38,468 nucleotides of DNA, taken from assembly GCA_002633005.1 (NCBI GenBank), contig NMRA01000354.1, positions 1-38,468 on the forward strand, in the 5' to 3' direction. Of this stretch, positions 21,386 through 30,816 are shown piece after piece. Below the pieces are notes generated by a model, which had not been told where the DNA came from, made no database searches, and saw only the letters and a program-made list of their open reading frames with translations. The translations under genes were made by a program, and so were the position numbers. Numbering within the stretch: position 1 is the stretch's first letter; every line of letters starts with the position of its first letter. Origin of the DNA: Phoronis australis (taxonomy: Eukaryota; Phoronida; Phoronidae).

Positions 21386-21574
21386 ATGGCGCCCAACTAT
21401 GGAAAAATCTGCAATTAACCCTGAGATGTAAAGCAGCGTATGGAGAGGAAACGACCTGATAATGCTGGATTCAGAGCACAAAGAGATCGTCGCTGACGGC
21501 AAGTTCCAGGACGCTAGGGTGTTGCTGAGATTTAAAAGCCAGGGAGCTCGCCTGTTCCGCAGAAGCGAGAGTAG
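21386..21574 (+). other. TRIM internal region with PBS and polypurine tract
   Basis: The primer-binding site TGGCGCCCAAC occurs at 21387-21397, matching the 3' end of an animal lysine tRNA for 11 bases. The polypurine-like AGAAGCGAGAGTAG occurs at 21561-21574. No open frame exceeds the length expected by chance. Confidence 0.75.
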
Positions 21575-21740
21575 TGTTGTGAATCGTGACTTCCGGTTGT
21601 GACGACACGTACAGCCAGATAAAGCCTCTCTTAGTCGCTTGCCAAGTGGCAATTGCCTCTTGGCCAACTAGTTTAGGTGCTTGACCGTCGCTCGTGCAAC
21701 CTGGGTTGAAGTCCCACCAGAGACACGGAAATTTTCTACA
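21575..21740 (+). repeat. TRIM 3' LTR
   Basis: Same length as the 5' LTR. Its A-box region reads TGGCCAACTAG and its B box GGTTGAAGTCC, so a C has become G at an invariant B-box position. Most of the differences from LTR1 are transitions. Confidence 0.85.
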
Positions 21741-21744
21741 ACTG

Positions 21745-22160
21745 CTGTTCACGCTACCCTATTGTTGAACCACTTGGATTGACCAGTGCTTCATAAGTCA
21801 AACCTAAACTTGCCCAGATCTTTGCGACCTTTGGTACTCCTGAAGCCCTAAAGACTGATAGAGGCCCGCGATTCAACGGTGAGAAGTTTGCTAGATTTGC
21901 AAATGTGACTTATGTCAATCATCGAAAGGTGACTCCGGTGTCACTGAGGGCGAATGGGGAAGTGGAAAAAGTGTACGGACTCTGAAAAAACACATCAAGG
22001 TTGCAAAGGGTAAAGGAACGCGTTTTTCAAGCCGTCCTCAGATACTGCCGCAGCACACCACATGCAACGATCGGCTTAGCTCCACTCACATTTTTCTAAA
22101 TAGAACCCTCCAAACCGGAATATAACGATAAAAAGACATACAGTCAAACCGTACTATGTA
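21745..22160 (+). pseudogene. Gypsy integrase core, 3' part, decayed
   Basis: CCSRYPIVEPLG, FATFGTPEALKTDRGPRFNG and VTPVSLRANGEVEK are seen in one frame with scattered stops. They correspond to the integrase core with the second D (TDRGP) and the E (ANGEVEK) of the DDE triad. STPHATIGLAPLTFF follows. The part before the D lies left of the TRIM insertion, which fell just before this segment. Confidence 0.8.
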
Positions 22161-22168
22161 CAACCAAG

Positions 22169-22465
22169 TTTTTGTTTCTGTCAATACGTTTATTCACCCA
22201 AAAATGGTGATTTGGATGAGGCTGAAGGTGGGTAACCCCAGCTACAGAGCCTTTCAATGATAGTAATATGAAAACTATTACAACATAAGAAACAAGAACG
22301 TAATAAAAATTGGGCGTAATATAAACATATTATCATAGTGAAGGGGGGTGAATGACAGGGGAAATGGGAAGGAATTTCACGCTCTCTTTCCCGCTCACAC
22401 TCAAACATGAAGCAAAAGTAACTGTACAATAACTATGACGAAGACGAAAATCAAAAACGAAATAA
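22169..22465 (-). mobile_element. 297-bp retroposed insertion with 10-bp target duplication
   Basis: TACAACCAAG flanks it at 22159-22168 and 22466-22475. Read on the minus strand it ends with GTGAATAAACGTATTGACAG and then AAACAAAAA: a polyadenylation signal and an A-rich tail abutting the target duplication. This is the signature of target-primed reverse transcription. The body resembles no coding exon; it may be the 3' end of a LINE, a SINE or a retroposed mRNA 3' UTR. It carries a short GAGAGA-type repeat. Confidence 0.75.
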
Positions 22466-22475
22466 TACAACCAAG

Positions 22476-22830
22476 GGATTTTTATGTTGGTCGCGAGGTT
22501 TTAGTGAAAAATTCGTAAATCTTGTGAAACGAAACGTTCAATTCCAGAAAACCCAGTGGTCATCACGAAACGCAGTGGGAATATGATCTCTGCGTCTGAT
22601 GGTGAGAAGGAATTGCTTTAGATGGGCACTTCGAAAAACCAGATCCATAGTTTAATGAGCTGTAACCAATTGCACAGAATATTTAGGATGCGCCTCAAGA
22701 TGACAATCCTCACTCTGATTCTTCGTGGAAACTAAACCGACTGTGCCGATTGCTTTTCCAACTCCTAGAGGTTCCACGAGAGAAAGAAAGGTTCTTGAGA
22801 GACAGATTGGGAAGATGTACAGGAACGATC
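22476..22830 (+). pseudogene. Gypsy pol C-terminal tail, decayed
   Basis: DFYVGREVLVKNS just after the retrocopy resembles the small beta-barrel DNA-binding part of Gypsy integrase. PVVITKRSGNMISASDG (near 22550) and PTPRGSTRERKVLERQIG (near 22755-22800) resemble the basic tail. The frame is continuous across the retrocopy site if the inserted segment is ignored, so the retrocopy arrived after this part had accumulated comparatively few stops. Confidence 0.65.
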
Positions 22831-22839
22831 TTTGGACTT

Positions 22840-23543
22840 GGTGTTTCAGACTTCCTGTATAGTTACCATCCTTATTACAGCATTTTAGTATTTCCGTTAC
22901 AAATCTGGCGAATGCTGACAGTATAATGATTTCCTGCACGTTATGTCTCAGTTAATGACTCAAATCACTATCATTAGTGCTATAACAGAACACCAGTGGG
23001 CAAGAGGGCCGGGATTGTCATCCGACATTTTTTATATTAATATACCCCCATAATGGCAGACGAGGAGTCTGTTTCTTAAAAAATGACTAAAAATTGGTGT
23101 TAAATACTGGTCTTACACAATCATTTCTGAAAAATAATTAAATTTCATTTTATCACACATACTAAGTCTCTAAGAATGTCCATGTAACTAGTTAATAATT
23201 TCTAGGCTTTGATGTGATGATAATTACATAGCTAAATCTTTATTCAGTGGTTGTGAAGTAAGAGCACAAACCAAGCCACTTTTCTTGAAACGGACCCCAC
23301 TATATAATTATGTGGTAAAGCCAAATATAACCCCGTCAAAGTAATTCTTCGCTATTTTGGTGTTAAGAGTCTGTCATTTCCCTTACATCACAAACTATGA
23401 ACGTTCATGAATTTCACGACTTGTCACTCGTTTGGTGCAAGACGTCGAGTGACGCAAATGCGTAACTTCAATAATCAAATGAGCATGTATTAACAAGAAC
23501 ACTAAGAGGCGACAGGAGGTAGCAGACCAGGGTATGTAGTGTT
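22840..23543. other. No gene seen; possible Gypsy LTR remnant
   Basis: A possible polypurine tract and LTR start lie near 23001-23018. An ATGGCAGACGAGGAGTC at 23053 looks like a gene start but stops after eight codons. A small hairpin (GTCACTCG and its complement) lies at 23423-23452. Confidence 0.35.
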
Positions 23544-23673
23544 CAGTAGCTCTCTCGCGACTAGAAAACTTTAACCAAATTCACGAGTTCTTTAAAATAC
23601 ACGAAAATATCTCGCGTAATCTCGAGAAGCCTTGCTTTTTTGCGAGGTCCTAGCGTAGGTCCTGGTGTTACTG
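23544..23673 (+). mobile_element. 130-bp MITE, copy C
   Basis: Same orientation as the copy at 7335-7467. It contains CACGAGTTCTTTAAAATACA, ATCTCGCGTAATCTCGAGAA and GCTTTTTTGCGAGGTCCTAG. The right end carries the 12-mer in tandem (AGGTCCTAGCGT then AGGTCCTGGTGT) followed by TACTG. The left end (CAGTAGCTCTCTCGCGACTAG) has diverged. Confidence 0.7.
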
Positions 23674-23918
23674 GTCCAGGATAGCGACATTGTAACTTGA
23701 CTTCATAAAATGCTTTCGCGTGCGACTGTATCCCGTCCTAAGTCCCCACAAACATAGACTACAGGATTCTTGGGAATGATCTGCGACCGTCTCAAAATGT
23801 CAAAAATGAACTGTATGAGCCCGCGTTCAGATTGAGACAACTTACCGCTATGAAACTGATCTCAACTTGGTCCTTAATTCTGAAGTTAAACGAAGTTGAA
23901 GTTTGATTGTAATTGTGC

Positions 23919-24124
23919 GTAGGAATATTAGCATAATAGAGGTTACATGTGAGAGTGCACTGCGCATAACCGAAGTTGAATATACATCATCAGACCAAAA
24001 TTACCTGTGCGAACAGCTCTACGCTGCACCCAAAATAATACCCCAACTCAAACAAACATCTCACCAAGATGGGAGGGAAACCTATGAGGCGGGCATGTAA
24101 CCTCTATTATGCTAATATTCCTAC
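23919..24124. repeat. Perfect 31-bp inverted repeat beside the DIRS fragment
   Basis: GTAGGAATATTAGCATAATA plus 11 more bases (23919-23949) is exactly complementary to 24094-24124, separated by 144 bp. A third, degenerate copy in the first orientation (TGCGTAGGAATACGCATAAT) starts at 24163. The group lies immediately downstream of the recombinase stop codon (minus strand), where DIRS elements carry inverted terminal repeats and the internal complementary region. Confidence 0.85.
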
Positions 24125-24253
24125 TATTCAATTTAGTGAAGTTTCGTTTAATTTCAAAATCCTGCGTAGGAATACGCATAATACGGTTCCATGAGAGTTT
24201 AAAGCAACTGATGTGCGTATTGAGAAACAACAATAAATGTTCCAAATCAATAA

Positions 24254-25020
24254 TCATTTATTCGTATCCACATCATTCAACAACGTAGTGGCAAAATCAT
24301 CAGAAACACCAATTGGTTTATCACATAACCGAGCAAAGGTAGATGCACATGACCATCCAGCTGTGGCCACAGTTGTATAAATTGGCACTGAACGTTGATT
24401 GACAGATGACACACTGGCTGCTCTACAACTATGTGCGGCAAACTGGGAAGTATCAATACCTGCCCTCTACACGACAACCTTAATCCAATTAACGCCTCAT
24501 TGCGTCTACAATCACTGCATGATAAGGCCTCACATAACTAATGAACAACCGTGACCGCAACCCTCGAATCCGAGAAGTGCGATTCAAGTATTCCTTAAGC
24601 ACAGTATAAACACAGAGCCTTCTATCTGGAGGATAAGCTTTCAAATTTACAACAACAGGAGATATTCCTGTTCTATTCTGTTTCACATGTGAACGAATAA
24701 CAAACTTATAACCTGACTTATCTTTCACCATCAGCAATATCCAATAAATGAATAGTCTGACATCTCTGCGCAGACAACAAAGCAATCACCCCCACAAGCT
24801 TCAATGTAAAATCTTTTAAAGTCAATGATGCCACAGGAGACAAAGTTCTCAAATAATTCAACACCGGGTTAACATTTCATATACGAGTGTACTTGGTTCC
24901 AGGAGGTCTCAGTTAATTGAAACACACCTTGCATAAACTTCACAACCAGTGGATGGCTGCCAAAAGACTCAGTCTGCTCAAATATAACAAAATTAGATAA
25001 AAGCACAACAAGCAGAGTTC
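24254..25020 (-). pseudogene. DIRS tyrosine recombinase, decayed; catalytic Tyr replaced
   Basis: N-terminal pieces: FGSHPLVVKFMQGVFQL, NPVLNYLRTLSPVASLTL, then LLSAQRCQTIHLLDIADG with the first catalytic Arg. KAYPPDRRLCVYTVLKEYL and SRLFISYVRPYHAV follow. After a frameshift and a stop, the C-terminal part has FAAHSCRAASVSS, containing the HxxR motif, then TAGWSCASTFARLCDKPIG. In that last motif the nucleophilic Tyr expected before DKP is Cys (TGT), one base from TAT. The frame ends with TGA at 24254-24256. Confidence 0.8.
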
Positions 25021-25104
25021 GCCGAACTGTAACTCAATCCATCTTTAACTATTTCGGCCAAAAAATCCAATCTAGTAGATAAAGAACAACAACATTAATG
25101 GGGA

Positions 25105-25795
25105 TCAGCTTGCCTTTGAAGTGCAATATCCATTTGTCAAGATGCATGGCATACTGTTTCTTGGTGCTTCATCTCCACGATGCCAAGAAAACTTCTTTTG
25201 TGCGGCTAGAAAGGTCCCGACCCTCAGCAGATCGCCTGATAAATGAACTGCCAGTAACACCAGCTTCTGTCTCAATGGATGTTTCGCACCCGACACTGGT
25301 ATCCGTAGCACTCCTTGCGGAAGCACAAGAGGTTTGGCAACCAACATTTTCATGAGTCTGGGGTACCACACTTGAGTTGTCTGATAAGGTACTATCATAA
25401 TACCTTGTGCACGGTCCACTGTAACCTTCTGTATACAACGGGAGATCAGATTGAAAGGCGGAAAAGCATAAAAATTGAGACCATGCCATCACATTGAAAA
25501 AGCGTCAATGAATTCTGCCCCAGGTTCAGGTCGCCAAGACACAAACCTCTCAACCCAGAAGCAAACAAATCAATCTCAGTGAGAAACAACTCTTTAGTTG
25601 TCATCTGATCAAAACAGATCGATGCAACATCCATTCAGTGTTATCACAAAAATAATTCCTAGACTCATAATCAGCCAGGTTATAACGCTGACAGTGACAA
25701 GCACTACGCCAAACGTTGTGAGCAATAGAAAACTCCCAAATTCGTACTGCTAAACTATTACACTCTTCAGACTTTGTTTCCCCTATGGCATTTCA
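25105..25795 (-). pseudogene. DIRS RNase H region, decayed
   Basis: Pieces on minus, in order: GETKSEECNSLAVRIWEFS, DNTEWMLHR, EIDLFAS, a piece like CVLATRTWGRIH read in shifted frames, NFYAFPPFNLI, then DRAQGIMIVPYQTTQVWYPR and LVLPQGVLRIPVSGAKHPL. These are typical of the RNase H end and the linker towards the recombinase in DIRS elements. At least two frameshifts are needed. Confidence 0.75.
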
Positions 25796-25817
25796 GGGCT
25801 CGATGCTATTAAAATCA

Positions 25818-25907
25818 CCAGGTCGCATTTTGCGACCTAGCCAAAATCCCAGGTCGCATTTTCAAAATCCAGCTCGCATTCGTAAATTCCAGGTCGCAAA
25901 ATTTTCC
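25818..25907. repeat. Minisatellite of CCAGGTCGCATTT units
   Basis: Four adjacent units of 31, 21, 20 and 17 bp start CCAGGTCGCATTTTG, CCAGGTCGCATTTTC, CAGCTCGCATTCG and CAGGTCGCAAAATT. The first contains an internal inversion (AGGTCGCATTTTGCGACCT), a perfect hairpin. On minus the stretch opens at ATGGCGGGAAAATTTTG and stays open for 33 codons (with NASWILKMRPGILAR), possibly a degenerate peptide repeat from a dispersed element. Confidence 0.75.
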
Positions 25908-25909
25908 CG

Positions 25910-28900
25910 CCATTTTTACGGGCCAAAAAAGATTTTTTAGATCATCGAGAAAATGTTTAGATTATGCTCTTACCTGCAGCGTTAAATACTCACAAATTTC
26001 GGATTCAAAATTGACTTCATTCATGCAGGTACGGCCTTACTGTTCTTCACGACCGCCATTGAACGACTCTAGAGCGCAAGGCAAGTTGCCGACGTGAAAG
26101 TTGAATTAGTGCTCTCTAACTGACTTGTGCATTCGAGTAGCTAAATTTGCGATGTGAAAAGGGAGAAAATGCCCGTTGAAAAAGTATCCGGGATTTTGTT
26201 AGATCTAGCCTGCTAGTGGCTGTCATCAAAGTCGTTAACGATTCAAACTAACTCGGGTAAGGGCGAGTTTGCTCTTCAATGCCTTCCGATTACTGAAAAA
26301 TTGGTCAGTCGCAAAACGACACGCGTGTCACTAGTGTTAACTTTCTTTCCGAGGTATGAAACAAAGCCGGGATTTGGTTTTTACATACTGTGAAAAGACG
26401 TTTTTGTAAACTGAAGTTGTGTAAAATGAAAGTGACACACACCATATAAGCTGCAGAACCCGGCGCTTTTCCGTTGCGAGAACGAATGGGAAGGAGGCGT
26501 CGGGCGAGGAGGGGTGTCCTCGAGGCCGCTCTCGAGTTGTTTTTGTCCGGCGGAGTCGAATGTTAACATCCGGGTCCGAAATAAGCGTTTTAATATATAG
26601 ATTCCAACATTTTCAATTTGCAATGTCATGAACGTAAAATCATGCGTCAAGAAATTGTCAATTCGGTACGTAGAGCACGATGTGCTGCGAACTTGAACAA
26701 ATCGCGCATTACCATAAACCATAACAGGCAAAAGTAAAACGGAGTATGTCAAAATCAATTTCTAGTTCGTCAATTTCGAGTGCTAAGATTAGATTCGGGC
26801 CCTGATCTCAACGAAATGCCTAGAAATCATTTTTGATAACGGAAGGCTTTATTAACTGAGCATTTGGAGAGCTACGGTTGAGTCCCGTCCCGTCCCACCC
26901 AGTCCTAACATCCCAAACACTTTCAGAGGACGGAATTTTCAGTGCGCTCTTGTCCTCTGTAATGGTTTGAAAATGACGTCGGTTAGGTCTTTTAAGACCT
27001 GTTGGTCTGCGTCCATGATTTTAATCGTTTCTTAAATACGTATAGACTGTTATGATTGAATAATATTAAATATTACTTGACAATAATAGCGTATATAATA
27101 TTAAAAGCTTACTTGACACTGAATTTTACTTGGGAAAAGGTATCACTTGTGTAGACAGAAGTAGGGGTCTATTCACGAAATTGTTGGCTTCCCGGGGAGG
27201 AAGCAGAAACTAGTGGTAACCTAAGAGATTTTTGCAATGTTTTTCGACTAGGAAGGATTTTTTGTAATAGGCAGTGTGATATTTAACTGGGTAAATACTT
27301 TCCCTGAATTTAGGTATTGTGTTCCAATAGCAGTTAAACTGGCGAAATAAGACCAACTATGAAAAAGCACACAAATGTTTAGTATTGATTGATCTTCACG
27401 TACCGTCAGTTCGTCAGGGGATAACAAAGCGCATACGGAAAATCAACAATGTTGTAGCCTATTTGTTTCCATCTCAGTGATTGCGCCATTTCAATCTTCA
27501 TCCTAATCACCCTAAAATCGAGATGTATTGAAAGCCACTTATGTACATATACGAAATACAACCGCAGTACATACGGATATTAGGCGGATGCCGACTCAGA
27601 ACTGATAGGCGATAATTGTCCCCCTGGACGGAAATCGTTCATCTCATTGGTCAACCGAACTACGTCATCAGTTGAAATGACAAATTAACCATCCTAGACG
27701 TGGGCGTGGTGTGTCACTTTCTTTCCGCTACACCGATAAAAATTACCGAACACAAGCGTAAAAAAACGATTAAATGGTGAAATACCAGTTTTAAGACAGC
27801 AGAGGTAGAATTTAACTTCTCATCTTGTACTTCGATTTAGGGCCGTAGGCAGCAGGGGTACCCCTATAATTTGCAGGCGTCGGTGAACCCTTGGTGATCG
27901 GCATACGTGCAGGGTTGGGGGTATGCGAGAAAACAGTAGAAGAGAAACAATTTAAAACAATATTTGTCAACTACCTGTGTTGTAGTTACCCATAAGAGAC
28001 CTTTGGTTGTACATTTTTGTTGAGGAGGGTCCCAGTGTTTTGTCCACATCGTCTAAACGCACTTGAAAAAGTGCTCTCAGTCATCAAACTTCGAATACGT
28101 CCGAGGGAATTCGTGTGTACTGATTTACAAAGTGAATTCTTAAAACGTTCGAGTTCAAAAAACAATTTGTAAAAACCATTTTTCCAGGGATCTTCTCCAG
28201 AAACAGAAAATGGGATTACCTATAGGTAGTCGATTTCTTTTTCATTTTTTCTTTTTTGAAATTCTATATCTCTCGTTATAATTGTGAACTTGACGGAAAG
28301 GGGCGATAGCGCTGGCATCAGTTGTTGCTTGTTTCGCATGTTTTAATGAAATTACATATCCTTTCATATTTAAGGGTCCCAGCCGTTGGGGAAGGCATGT
28401 CGATGGCATTCGCAGTCACCCTTTACCTGTTCTTGTTAATGTTTTCTTCTTAAGGGGAATTCCGAAGGAATCAAATGCCTCTCTTATCTTTCATTTATGA
28501 AATCGTGTAATCGTTTACGTTAAGAAAAGCCACTTGGTGGAGTGTTACCACTGGAATTGATTTTCACTCCTTTCAACTATATTATTGGTATAGCCTTTCA
28601 TATTAAGGGCCTTCTTTCAGATGGGGTCCTCTCTTGGAGGAGCAACTATAAATTCGGCACTGTCCGTTATTCACGAAGAGAAGAATTTAGACAATATTTT
28701 TCGAGAAAACCACAGAACGTGTTCATGTGAAGGATAGAATTATCAAGACAAGTGAATCAAACAAACCAACTATCAGACTGTATTAAAAACACTTGTATTA
28801 ACCTCCGCTGAGAGGGTGGAGTCTGTCGATGTTATGTAGGACCCAAGAAAATGTCCAAATCGGGCTTGCTTTGGAACATGATATCTCAGAAATGGCAAAT

Positions 28901-30550
28901 CATTTGAAAGTTTCCGATACTATGCTTTTTTGAAAACACAACAGTGCTTTCTGTTGGACAGCTTGATATACACTTGCTCATGCTCTCTGTAAAATTTCCG
29001 GTCTTTCGGAGTGCAGCTGTAAAGTAAATTGTCGGGTTGAATTTTGACGTAATCTGGTGCCATTTCGCCAGTTTTATACCATTTCCTCTACCAAGGGAGG
29101 GAAAAAGCCACCAAAACGTATTTACCCGTATTTCAACGAGGGATTTTGAAACAACCCTTCCTTTAAACAGAGTACCAATAAAGTGAGTCTTGGCGTTAGT
29201 CTCACTTTCAGACAGTGTTCTGCCAATCAATTCCGAGAGACGTTATTTCTCTCCATACTTCACCGGATTTCGCTGACCGCAGTAGAATTTTTTTGAAATT
29301 ATCTTACACAACCCCTCCCCCCAAAAGTTAGAGCGTCTTTTTGACGTATTAAAAGGTGTATTTCGTGAAAGGACAACACTAATAGCCAAAATCCTATCCT
29401 AAACGCGTTAGTCGTTTAACGTGTTCAGGTATAAAAAATGATTCTTTACGTTGATTTTTTAAAACCAGGGTAGCAAAGATTCTGGAGGTCCCTTTCAGGG
29501 CCTCGTCCCAAACAGCAAAATCAGCCCACCTATGGGGGCGTGTGCTATATTGGCAATATGGATGAATCAAAATTTTGGTTCTACGAGGAGGGTCAAAAGT
29601 TTGTCGAAGTCAAATAAGTTTGTTTTATTCGCAATAAAATTTACCGTGGCCTTCAATTTTACTGGTATGATTGAAATTAGCATATGCGCGTTTGAAACAC
29701 CTCCGGGGATACTTTGAGGCTGCGAAAATACCCGAGGAGTTCGAAATGCCTCCGGATGTATGCCGTGTTTGAGGGTCCAAAGTTTACCGCACCAAAAAGG
29801 CAATCTGGCATTAGGGTCACTACGTCCTTAGGTCAAAACGGAGAGTGCAAGATGGCAGACGATTTGATTCGTCCCTGTTAGAGAAAGGTAAAAAAGATGG
29901 AATATGACCGGGTAAGGCCTTCATGGTTTCCTAATTATCCCAAGGAAATTTGATTTGATTAGTGCTAGCCCACTCAACAAGTATTTCTCTTCCATTCTTC
30001 TGGTTTGTGCTCATTCCACAAAGTTGCTTTTCAGCTCTGAGCTGAGTATTGACCACTCTGTAACAGGAATGATCACGCAAGTCGTCTTTTTGTTTTATTT
30101 GGTCTCAGTTATTAAACCTAATCACAAAGTAAATTGATCTTGGAAATCTGTCTGTCAAATAGTGAGAGAGTACCATTGTGGAGAGGTATTTACACCTAAG
30201 CAATCGCTAATTTCCAAGTGAATAAATAATCAACTATAGCTGAAACAGAGAACCCAGTGCATTTATTCTGAATCGAATGTTGGCGCTAACTGAAGGTGGG
30301 AAATATGTAGGTTATAAAATTGAGCGTTGCCTAATAATGATATTTTATCGGAAGAGATTCTTTAAAAGAGCTACCATTTCCTTCAAATAGACAACCCATC
30401 TCTAGCGATGCAGCGTGTCAGCTCACTAACACGCTTAAGGAATGCTAATATCTTAACTTGACGCACGTAATTAATTATCTTTTTATATTTTTTAATAATT
30501 TTTCATGTCTAGACCTTCCCCAAAACGTTGAACAATTTTGTACAGACAAC
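25910..30550. other. No firm gene; GC-rich patch and short frames
   Basis: A GC-rich patch (26455-26590) includes CGGCGCTTTTCCG and TCCGGCGGAGTCG; a minus frame with a proline-rich stretch (EDTPPRPTPPSHS) crosses it. On minus, an ATGGCGGTCGTGAAG at 26059 reaches a donor AACA|GTAAGG after six codons and could be a tiny first exon. A + donor ACTCGG|GTAAGG lies at about 26264. Frames at 28886-29230 (-) and 29567-29803 (-) are ATG-initiated but unrecognised. CATATTTAAGGG and CATATTAAGGG recur near 28365 and 28598. Confidence 0.35.
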
Positions 30551-30557
30551 CGCATAC

Positions 30558-30623
30558 CGTGATAAAAAGATCGATTGTTTCTAAATTCCATGCCTGTCCA
30601 CCAATCACTTTAGTATCGGCCAT
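30558..30623 (-). CDS. Candidate first coding exon, unknown gene
   Basis: On the minus strand an ATG in excellent context (AAAATGGCC) opens MADTKVIGGQAWNLETIDLF then IT, 22 codons, and meets a donor ATCACG|GTATGC in phase 0. The frame would also continue unspliced to a TAA at 30492. An upstream in-frame ATG at 30680 (opening MKCFATNLESETLL) follows directly and is preceded by CGCGA-containing sequence that may be promoter. I could not place a second exon with confidence; one possibility near 30400 has a poor acceptor. No domain recognised. Confidence 0.3.
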
Positions 30624-30816
30624 TTTACTAGTTAACTCGAGTAAGGTCTCACTCTCGAGGTTAGTCGCGAAACATTTCAATTTGGCTCGGTTGATTTAGC
30701 GTGGTCTTGCGTGATATCGCTTTTCCCGAAAGAAACTTGCTTTACGAGACGTACCCCCGGACTTCACCAGAAAAAATAGGAGATCAAGCCAAGTACTGCC
30801 ATGGGTACCATGGAAT

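Larger units (their letters stand above)
21220..21740 (+). mobile_element. TRIM: miniature LTR retrotransposon with tRNA-like LTRs
   Basis: Two direct repeats of exactly 166 bp (21220-21385 and 21575-21740) begin TGTTGTGAAT and end TTTTCTACA, giving the TG...CA ends of LTRs. They differ at 14 positions by my count (about 92% identical). Internal DNA is only 189 bp. One base after LTR1 lies TGGCGCCCAAC (21387-21397), an excellent primer-binding site for a lysine-type tRNA. A purine-rich AGAAGCGAGAGTAG abuts LTR2. The 4-bp ACTG flanks both ends (21216-21219, 21741-21744). There is no coding capacity. Transposition must have depended on another LTR element. Confidence 0.9.
19330..22830 (+). mobile_element. 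Decayed Ty3/Gypsy LTR retrotransposon, pol region, with two nested insertions
   Basis: Pol-type domains are in Gypsy order: reverse transcriptase (about 19629-20260), RNase H (about 20480-20780), integrase (about 20900-22160) and a C-terminal tail (22476-22820). The integrase is split by a TRIM at 21220-21740 and the tail by a retrocopy at 22169-22465. No gag, protease or 5' LTR is recognisable. A purine-rich CAAGAGGGCCGGGAT at about 23001 followed by TGTC could be the polypurine tract and start of a 3' LTR, but this is weak. Frameshifts and stops in every domain show it is long dead. The left limit is uncertain; the hAT element ends at 19324. Confidence 0.85.
24254..25795 (-). mobile_element. 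DIRS-type tyrosine-recombinase retrotransposon, 3' half
   Basis: Read on minus: an RNase H region (25795 to about 25170) followed by a tyrosine recombinase (about 25020 to 24254). DIRS elements use this recombinase rather than an integrase and have inverted rather than direct terminal repeats. The reverse transcriptase and 5' part are absent; homology stops at about 25795, next to a minisatellite. Frameshifts and stops show it is inactive. Confidence 0.85.

Noticed and set aside
21359-21752. Minus-strand open frames of 93 and 102 codons
   Set aside because: Antisense to the TRIM; produced by the repeat itself.
26381-26758. 125-codon minus frame with a proline-rich stretch
   Set aside because: It only crosses a GC-rich patch; start is not in good context and no domain is visible.
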